Below are positions 56,719 through 64,000 of a DNA stretch of 64,000 nucleotides, one piece after another (the first letter of the stretch is position 1; each line of letters begins with the position of its first letter). The notes beneath the pieces were generated by a model. That model saw nothing but the letters and a program-made list of their open reading frames with translations, did not search any database and was not told the DNA's origin. The DNA is from Riptortus pedestris (taxonomy: Eukaryota; Arthropoda; Insecta; Hemiptera; Alydidae): positions 18,772,501-18,836,500 of the forward strand of contig CM032233.1 of the NCBI GenBank assembly GCA_019009955.1, given 5' to 3'. The translations under genes and the position numbers were made by a program.

Positions 56719-57694
56719 TTAGCAGATCTCCTTTAAGGGAAATCAGCTATTGAGGTCGTACTCATGACGCGATTTTCGAACATTTTCTTCAAATGTCCAT
56801 CGATCCTACCCAGGAGATGAAAATGAGATCCGTTCAAAACTGTATGTATATTGATATATATTGTCTGTTAACGCTCTATAGGTCGCAATTTTTGTTTGAT
56901 CGTCTCCAAACTCAATATTTAAATTTTTTATGTAAAAATAAAGATAGATCAAGTCTGTTAACAGCTAAAAACGGACAAGTTAAATTCGAAATGTCCCCAT
57001 TGTTATGCGTCGGAATGACAATTTGTATAGAATCAATCTTATTACAAATGTAATGTTCTATAAATGTTGAAATATACATGTTTTCTCTATATTGAATATT
57101 AACTATATCTTAGTTTTCGGCCAACCCCCATTCCTACTCATGTCATATTAACTATAAGCTGTTACGTCATGAACCACTTCATTCCAAGGTTAAACACTAA
57201 ATATGGTTTTCATTGAACTACTTTCTAAGAAATATACGAATACGTCATGAGATGATATCATCAATTAAAATTTTTCTTTCTTTACTCGAAAATGCTTATT
57301 TGATCTGTACCATGCTCGATATTTAGCCGTTTCAGTCAAAACTAAAGATCATAATTTTTATTGGCTGAAATTTGACATGGAATAGTAGTGGTTTAGAGAG
57401 GGGGGATTAGAAAATTTAAAATATCTCCGTTATTATGTCAGATCATCAAAATATTGTAGATCCAATATTGTTAAACTTTTTATTTTCTACAATTGTTGCT
57501 CTATGGATTTTCTTAGTAACTCAAGTATAAGGGAATTATTCATAATTTCTTCTTTTCTGCCTTCAGCGTCCCTCCCCCTTCTACTCATCAGTTTTTTACA
57601 TATAAATAGAGAATACGTGGTAATATGAGACCCCAAGAGTATTATCAGGACTTGGGAAATCTACTTAGTTTACGCAAATCCTGTGTGACGGACT
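56719..57694 (-). mobile_element. Family A element, extended variant
   Basis: TTAGCAGATCTCCTTTAAGG at 56719, GTCGTACTCATGACGCGATT and TGTCCATCGATCCTACC. The core is reduced to a few bases near 56845-56862 and is followed by GCTCTATAGGTCGC. The body is followed by a second set of body-like blocks at about 57290-57560 (TTGATCTGTACCATGCTCGA, ATATCTCCGTTATTATGTCA). It ends GGGAAATCTACTTAGTTTAC with a degraded hairpin and GACGGACT at 57694. The double body suggests an internally duplicated subfamily; the 22245-22800 and 11645-12167 regions may be relatives. Confidence 0.6.
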
Positions 57695-57804
57695 TACATA
57701 TAAATATACTCTCAAGATGGAACAACGTAAGAAGTAGTTATTTTACTCCCTTCAACCAAACTGACCATAGCCTCAAATTACATTTGCCTCTAGTAAACAT
57801 AAGG

Positions 57805-57953
57805 CTGAATCTCAATCAATCAAATTTCTCTCTCTTGGGAGGTCTCTTGAATACCATATTTGATATTTTAGCTCCAGACATTTGTAGAAAAATTTCTAAA
57901 TCGCGTCATGAGTACTACCTCAATAGCTGATTTCCCTTATGGGAGTCTGCTAA
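57805..57953 (+). mobile_element. Family A 3' fragment
   Basis: Long-form blocks (CTCAATCAATCAAATTTCTC, GGTCTCTTGAATACCATATT) join by deletion to CATTTGTAGAAAAATTTC, ATCGCGTCATGAGTACTACC and GATTTCCCTTATGGGAGTCTGCTAA ending at 57953. Body and core are deleted. Confidence 0.55.
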
Positions 57954-58391
57954 TATATATGCACACACACACACACATACATACATACATACATTTAGAT
58001 AGATTACATAGAATGTTTGTCTGTTCCCTCCTAGCATCCACAAATGTTGAAATATTGAAATCAAACTTCATAATTAAAGTTTCATCCGGTAAAGAAAGGC
58101 CGAGTTGTTAACGACCATAATCAGTCTAATAGGGCGGGCTGGAGGGAAAACAAAAAAAAATCGAAATACCTCCATCATTATGGTTCGGACTGGAAAATAA
58201 TAATCATATTGCAAACTAAATTTACTACAACTTTGTTTCTTTGAATTTATTTCTTACGTCTAACGATTAACAAGATGCCAACGGTTTGGTATTTTTACCG
58301 GTTTTTCTTTAGGCATAGTAGCTATTGAGCTCACACATCAAAATTACAAAACAAAAAAACAATTCCTTCAAATCGTCGCCTCGCCGAACTG

Positions 58392-58460
<69 letters not shown>
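57954..58460 (-). mobile_element. Two diverged family A fragments
   Basis: 57954-58275: (CA)n/(CATA)n core at 57961-57992, then AAAGAAAGGCCGAGTTGTTA, CATAATCAGTCTAATAGGG, a body with TACCTCCATCATTATGGTTC, and a stop near ATTAACAAG. 58305-58460: AGTAGCTATTGAGCTCACAC, CAATTCCTTCAAATCGTCG and an (AT)n core at 58398-58460. Both are far below the similarity of other copies and represent the older layer of the family. Confidence 0.45.
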
Positions 58461-58464
<4 letters not shown>

Positions 58465-58553
58465 TTATATATCTGTGAACATGCTGTTGATTCAAATTTA
58501 ATTTCTATGGTTCTTATTTCATTTAACTCCTGTTTTACACACAGAATGTTCCT

Positions 58554-58950
58554 CTAACGTGGGAGTTTATTTACGTTTTGTGAGCCCCTTCTTTTAGATA
58601 CTACACACATTTCAATAATTACACAATAACATTTTGTATACAATAATTGTAAAAGCAATAAAAATTTAAAAAATTTGTAGATCCACAAAATTGTGTCCAA
58701 TTCTTGTATAAATGCATTAAATCTCGTGTTATATATGAGCAATAGTTTTGGTTTGTCCGTCGGCCAAGTTCCGTTTTGTTAGGTAATGTACTTGATGAGT
58801 TTTGTTCTTGGTCCATCAAGTAATGTACAGTCATATAAGAGGTGGTCATATGTCTGTTCAGTCTCATTGTCACATTTCCATTTATTGTGTTTGTTAGTTT
58901 AAAGTTTTACAAGTAGCGTTTTGTAGGCCCATGTCTTGATATAAATTGTA
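58554..58950 (-). pseudogene. I/Jockey-like LINE C-terminal fragment
   Basis: The minus strand, over two frames, gives NKWKCDNETEQTYDHLLYDC, DGPRTKLIKY and LLIYNTRFNAFIQELD. A W-x-C-x-x-x-x-E-x-x-x-H-x-[LI]-[LI]-x-x-C motif ahead of a short tail is typical of the C-terminus of I-, R1- and Jockey-group LINEs, just after RNase H. The frame change and truncation show it is non-functional. Upstream (58950-59100) could include RNase H remnants, but no motif is certain. Confidence 0.5.
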
Positions 58951-59141
58951 TTTGTTTATAATTACTAAGTGTTTTTTTTTTTTTTGTGTCTGGTATATAG
59001 TTGAAAGCACTAAGTAATTGTCGTCCTTTATTTCATTCAACTCGTAAAGTTTAAAAGTGAACTTTTTGTCGGCGTCTTCCTCCGAAAGTTGCTTTTATTG
59101 CTTATTGTTTGTTTCTTTCTTTTTTCGAAACTAATTAATAC

Positions 59142-60142
59142 TTAGCAGATTTCCCCCTAAGGGAAATCAGCTTTGAGGTCGTACTCATGACGCGATTTTC
59201 GAAAATTTTCTACAAATGTCATCGATCCTGCCTAGGAGGTGATGAAAATGAGGTCCGTTCAAAACTATATATATATATATACATTGTATGTTACCGCTCT
59301 AACGGTCGCAATTATTGTTTAATCATTTATTGTTGTTTTAATTTATTGTTTAACCAAATTCGATATTTAGTCGTTCTATGCAAAAAGAAAGATCAAGTTC
59401 GTTAACGGCTTAATTCGGACCAGGGTGGGGGAGGGGGTATAGAGGGGAGGAATTTCGAAAATTCGAAATTTCCCTGCTACATTACGTCCTATCGAAAAAT
59501 TGCATAGAAACAATCTTATTGCAGATTAAATTTACTATAATTATTATTCTATACATATTTTCCGTATAATGAGTATTAACCGATATATTTTGGTTTAATA
59601 GTTTTACGCTTTCAGTAAACCCCCACTCCTACTAGGGTCATATTAATAATAAGCTGTTATATCATGAACCACTTCATTACAAGGTTAAATACCACATATT
59701 GTTTTCAACAAAGCTTTGCTATACAAGATACAAACAAATACGTTCTGTTGCCCCCCCCCTCCATTTGTTCTTGGATTACTAAAATCTGAATGATTGAGAT
59801 AAAAAATATTCTGATTCATTTCAAATTACACCACTAGCTATAGTAAATAGTTTTCCAAAAAATTAATATGTTATATTAAGATATTTTTCCTTAATTGTTC
59901 ATATTTCCGGTCTAGAATAATCCAATCTATTCAGCGTTGCGAAGTTGTCTACCGTGTTTGTTTACAATTCAGATGCTTTCCGTTGTAGATATTAGTAACA
60001 CGTAAACTGACTGAACGATTTCTTTTTACAGTTTGTATTTATTCCCTTAACATTCACGGTGGGGTTACAAGTATGTATATTTATCTGTTGTAAACCTTCC
60101 CATGGGAAATCTGCTTAGTTTACGCAGCACCTACGAAAAGGG
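59142..60142 (-). mobile_element. Family A element, complete long form, small core
   Basis: TTAGCAGATTTCCCCCTAAG at 59142, GTCGTACTCATGACGCGATT and CATCGATCCTGCCTAGGAGG. The core is only about 16 bp of (AT)n at 59267-59282. GCTCTAACGGTCGCAATTAT follows, then a partial internal duplication of TTATTGTTTAA near 59310-59355. C tract at 59751-59759. The long-form segment is full. The hairpin end reads GGGAAATCTGCTTAGTTTAC, GCAGCACCTACGAAAAGG; the last bases (GACGGACT) are lost. Confidence 0.65.
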
Positions 60143-62139
60143 GTGTTTAGTAATTGTACTAGGTACTAGAATGCCATTTTGTAAATACTTCACTATATAC
60201 CTCTCAACATAATTACAGGTTTAGCTGGTTCTATGTAACATTCTTTTAGTTGTCTTTTGAGAGACCAAAATCCCAAGATAGTCATGTTTTATTTCGTCAT
60301 GATATAGGATCCTAGACATTAGAATGGACTGAATTATTAATCTGAAATGTATTCTCTAAATCCTAGGCACCTTGCAATAAGCTCCAATTACGCAGCTTCT
60401 GCGTGACGGAATTTATATCAATTCAGGTCGCCATCATTCGGAACGGCTCTATAAATGTCAATCACTTGACTTTCTCTTCCACAAGAATAATATGGACATA
60501 TTATGTTTATCATTTAGGTCAGTGAGTACAGGCGTTACCCAGTGGAGAATTAAGTTATCCTTTTCCATGAAAGGAGGTGAAATGTAATTAAAACAAAGCA
60601 CTGTATTTTTCTTATCAAGCTGTTCCACTATTATTATTATTTTACAAAGTTATTAAAATATCTATGCTTATAATGAATCAGAAAGTGACTATTACTCGTA
60701 AGAGAATTATAATATGACCAGTTGAAACTATTTTTATATACTACCTTAATATGCTAATGCATAACTTAATTGAATGACAAGAGGCATGCGCGATGCGCAC
60801 TTAACTGGAGTTGAGGGAAATTTCCTCACTTTTCCTACTAGCTTATTGGTGGCAGGATGGTACACTGCATGATCTGTATTGGAACTACTAGAGGTCCCAC
60901 AGATGAACACCAATATACGTAAATGAGTAGATAAGTTACTAACTCAAAACGTTTTATTAAGAGAAAATGTAAGTAACCAATTGATTTTTTTATCAAAATT
61001 AAAATTAATCAGTATATTGGCTATAAAATATACACCATTATTCTGTAGATATTAGTTTTCAACGTATTTTATTTTTCCTAATAATAATGATTTTTATTTG
61101 ACTGTGTTATAAAACTGTCTTGAATTCCATTTTTTATTTAGCTAGAAATTCTAATTTAAGGTGAATCATTAATTACAACAGTAAAGATGGTTTAAGAGAA
61201 GTAGATTTATTAATTTGAAACGTTGATTTGGAGTTCCTCAACTCATTTGAGCTTCCGTGGGAATATAATCTAATTTTTAATTAATACTTATACGTCTATG
61301 TACAATAAGAAATGGTTCATATAATGACAATACCGTGAGATTATGCAGCAAAATGTAACCGTCAATAACATTTTCCTCTAATTTTATTAATTTGTTTTTC
61401 AGGGATTCATATTTCGAAACATATTATGGGGGTATATAGTAATGATTAGTGAGTATTACAGGATAAAACTTTTGAGGTAACTCAAAACAACTAAAAAAAT
61501 GTAAGAAACTGCTCATAAGGATTGCTTTAATGGAATGTTTAGAAGAAGAAAAAAAATTAAGAAACAAGTCACAATGAAGGCACTATTGTCAAAATGGTAA
61601 GTTTATGTGAATCAATTATAACATTAGAAGAAAATAGTTAACATATATTTGTATGTAAATATACAATTTGTATGTTTTTCTTAAATTCCCTTTAAAAGCG
61701 TTACTCAAATGTGAGGATAAAGGTAAAATATAGTATTCTGTTGCCCGAAAACAAATTCAGTAGGTACAAAACAAGTACAATTTTGTGATAGTTATCGCAT
61801 CCAAACAAGTACAAAATTAATTAAGTTTTTTTTTTTTTTTTTAAATATTTAAACGGAACTTTCTTCGGCTCATGAACTTCCTTAATTAGAGGAGAGATTT
61901 GAATATGTCATTCGCTTTTCGTTACTTTTCACCAATGGACTAATGTTTATTATTCCATTGAAACTTCCATTAAAAAATAGAGACAATAGCAAATTATAAA
62001 CCTTTCAAGTAACATTTAAGAGGTCCGATAGACTTTCAATTATTATATTCAAGAAATGTCCGGTTAACAATTATTAATGGGTTTATGTATGAATAAAAAG
62101 GGATAATTCTAAAAATTGAAGAAGTACATTGTTGTTTGG
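60143..62139. other. Unassigned AT-rich DNA with one family A scrap
   Basis: 60389-60413 (TACGCAGCTTCTGCGTGACG) is a 25 bp scrap of the hairpin end, minus orientation. Otherwise about 2 kb without gene or repeat. A T-run is at 61826-61842. Confidence 0.4.
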
Positions 62140-62520
62140 CGTACCTTGATAAACGAAGCAGAGGAAGAAGAATATATCCAATATTGAGGGAAGGCGGTGT
62201 CGGGTTTGAAGAGTGGATAAGCGAGTGAGCCTGGGCCCATTGGTGCGAGTCGCTGAGGTGGCTGGTACTAGCGGCTAGGCCGGTCGACTTGCGGCTATGC
62301 CCTGACACGAGCGGCTAGCGGCTAGCGGAGGGGGTACCAGCCTAGGAGCGGCCAAGCTCCCGACTGCCTCTCTCTCTCTCTCACTCAGCCCCCGGTGGTG
62401 GGGCCTACCTTCCCTCACCATCCCGTTCCCTTCCAACGGAAATAGGCTCGATAAAATTTGGTTTAAAAAAATCCGTAATGGTTTGAAGCCAGAAGGTCCC
62501 AACGGGAAGTGGAAGCTCAA
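62140..62520. other. GC-rich island, unknown nature
   Basis: A sharp change from AT-rich sequence to GC-rich DNA with many CpGs (GGCTAGGCCGGTCGACTTGC, CGAGCGGCTAGCGGCTAGCG) and a short (TC)n run at 62369-62382. The unit GCGGCTAG recurs four times at about 62270-62327. Minus-strand ORFs of 90 and 81 codons overlap here without recognised domains. It may be a promoter-associated CpG island with the start of a host gene, or a GC-rich mobile repeat. Confidence 0.4.
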
Positions 62521-62981
62521 CCCACCTATTTTCTGTTACGATACGAATTTCATTTTTAATTTTATTGTTATTTCTAGGTAATCCGCTTATTTCACACTAG
62601 AACCCTATTTGAAACACGTAAAAATTACCATAGTTTTGGCACTAAGTCAGGATCCCAATTAGGATCCAGAAGAAACTGTAACGCTCATAAGAAGTACTGT
62701 TGGATACCAGAAGCCCTCACCAACGAAAGGACACGGCCACGAAGAGATTTAGCAGTTGCATCAAGCCCGACTGGGCTATTGACCAGAGCTGTCTCAATAA
62801 TGGTGTAGTTTGCTCACAATAACTCCTCACTCTAGACATTAAGAGACAATCCCTCATGAAGGAAGAGACTAAGAATAATGGTCAATAGATGGCTGATAGG
62901 CAGAGTCTCCACAATTAGAAAGTTTCACTTGGTCTGGGTGAGAAGGAAACTCCTTTACCCAGCAAAAGACCCAAGAATTGC
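62521..62981. other. Unassigned DNA
   Basis: Composition is more balanced than average. 62690-62810 (CAAGCCCGACTGGGCTATTG) could be part of the LINE remnant to the right; no motif was found. Confidence 0.3.
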
Positions 62982-63168
62982 GATTGTACCATGTTGTGCC
63001 AATTTTTTTCATTTCATTTTGTTATTTTAATAAACTGTACTATAATTACATTGTCGTTATAATTTTAGGCCTGATATATATTGTTGAACACTACTTTTAA
63101 TAGCGTCTCGCGAACGTATTTGCACACTAAAGTTTGGCCCGCAACATGTCAAAGGATGCCCATACCTG
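62982..63168 (+). mobile_element. hAT element 3' fragment, copy 3
   Basis: ATTGTACCATGTTGTGCCAA, TTTTGTTATTTTAATAAACT, CATTGTCGTTATAATTTTAG and AGTTTGGCCCGCAACATGTC run into the terminal repeat GGATGCCCATACCTG ending at 63168. It aligns with the last 180 bp of 15676-16127 in the same orientation. The left part is missing; on the left it abuts unassigned sequence. Confidence 0.7.
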
Positions 63169-63179
63169 CTGTAGACAAA

Positions 63180-63800
63180 GAGGTCCTACAATCAGGAGTG
63201 GGAAACACGACAGTTAAGTAATGAACCATAAAAAGGTAGTCAATTTCTCTAAAATTGAGAGAACTGCACAACTACCATTGTATCAATGACTTGATCACCG
63301 AAGAATTGAGAAAATACTATGATATCGTGAATCAGTGTATATACCCTTCGAAGAATGGAGAGTATTCCTGTCTGGACAAGACGTAATATTTAATATCAAT
63401 GTACGATACCGAAATGGTATTAGGTGATTTCAATTAACTGGTAGGCATACAGGTTAGTCCAACTACGGGACAACTGCAAAGAGCAAAGCCGAACGGGAGT
63501 TAAACAACGATTATGAATTCTAGAGATTGCTGTGTTTAGAGATATCAAGGTCATGAAGTGGGTATCCGTTCACAAGGAGATAAAGGGACATGGATGGCAA
63601 AGAGGCCAAGTCTGGACCAAATAGACCAAATTATGTTCAGCATCAATCACAACTTTCATGTTTATGATGCATAAAGCTACCGCGGAACTTCAGCGGATCA
63701 GACTATTTCTTGGTTTTGACTAGGTACTGAAATAAAAAGAACCAACTTAAACGAATCTAACTTTAGAGACAGCAATGTGGCTAGGAAGACCTACATACAA
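63180..63800 (+). pseudogene. RTE-like LINE endonuclease fragment
   Basis: In one frame: MVLGDFN at 63414-63434 (the G-D-F-N motif of apurinic-like endonucleases), then KGTWMAKRPSLDQIDQIM from 63582, SYRGTSADQTISW and further on KRTN. A GDFN followed about 53 codons later by a G-T-W...Q-I-D-[HY] segment and an R-G-x-x-x-[DS]-D/S-H-like block is the endonuclease order of RTE-type LINEs. The final S-D-H is degraded to A-D-Q. Four or more in-frame stops show long decay. Sequence upstream from 63180 may be the N-terminal part. The window ends before the reverse transcriptase would begin. Confidence 0.6.
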
Positions 63801-64000
63801 TAGGAAGATAGAGACAAATCAGAAATAAGGTAGGGCATGAGGTGCTGGATAAAGAAAAGAAACGCTTAGTTTGAAATAGAATAAGAAGTGGCAATTCAGG
63901 AATGACAAGAAACTAGGCTTAGAATGATTCAACGGAATCACATAACACTCCAAACATCTAGTTAAGAAGAGAGCTTTAGTTCAAACTAGAAAACTCCAGG
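63801..64000 (+). other. Possible continuation of the LINE remnant
   Basis: Composition and lack of AT runs match the preceding LINE fragment, but I see no motif before the window ends. Confidence 0.3.

Noticed and set aside
62275..62520. 81-codon minus-strand ORF in the GC-rich island
   Set aside because: No start context, domain or homologue recognised; GC-rich DNA has few stops by chance. Kept only as a possible island.

Overview
This window looks like nuclear DNA of an arthropod, most likely an insect. It is strongly AT-rich, full of (AT)n microsatellites, and carries remnants of animal transposon families: mariner, Tc1-like, GTF2IRD2-type hAT, RTE-like and I/Jockey-like LINEs, tRNA-derived SINEs and one solo LTR. 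I found no host protein-coding gene, rRNA or functional tRNA. Nearly all open reading frames are under 100 codons, and many are just (AT)n read as Tyr-Ile repeats. The species cannot be fixed from the sequence.

The dominant feature is one family of about 35 full, partial or fused non-autonomous elements covering roughly a third of the window. I call it family A. In + orientation it starts AGTCCGTCACG, then a hairpin (CGCAG-GGG-CTGCG), then AGCAGATTTCCC, often followed by an E-box (CACGTG). After a body with a C-rich tract comes a conserved palindromic flank (GACCGCTAGAGCGGTAACAG) and a microsatellite core, mostly (AT)n. The end is a conserved 130 bp segment closing with a palindrome (GATTTCCC-TTAA-GGGAAATC) and TGCTAA. 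The inverted AGCAGATTTCCC/GGGAAATCTGCT pair near the ends, the terminal hairpins, the microsatellite core and the lack of an evident target-site duplication match non-autonomous Helentron-type rolling-circle elements (HINEs, of which Drosophila DINE-1 is the model). No Rep/helicase gene lies in the window, so the class is inferred. Short (S, about 0.55-0.7 kb) and long (L, about 0.8-1.0 kb) versions share both ends.

Layout. 1-10 kb: SINE and unknown repeats, the first family A copies and an I/Jockey-like LINE fragment. 10-24 kb: dense family A, a Tc1-like element nested in an AT core, two copies of a second family (family B) and a hAT remnant. 24.5-25 kb: a solo LTR with a perfect 5 bp duplication. 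26-42 kb: dense family A, including head-to-head and double-headed forms and a family B copy nested in an AT core. 42-43 kb: a fold-back element with hammerhead-ribozyme-like motifs inside a family A copy. 44-54 kb: more family A, a nested hAT, an internally deleted mariner and a nested SINE. 54-64 kb: LINE fragments, the last family A copies, a GC-rich island near 62.3 kb and a degraded RTE-like endonuclease at the right edge.

There is no operon-like cooperation between genes. The biology is nested and recombinant transposon growth: family A cores act as landing sites for other elements, and family A copies join in tandem, head to head and as fold-backs.
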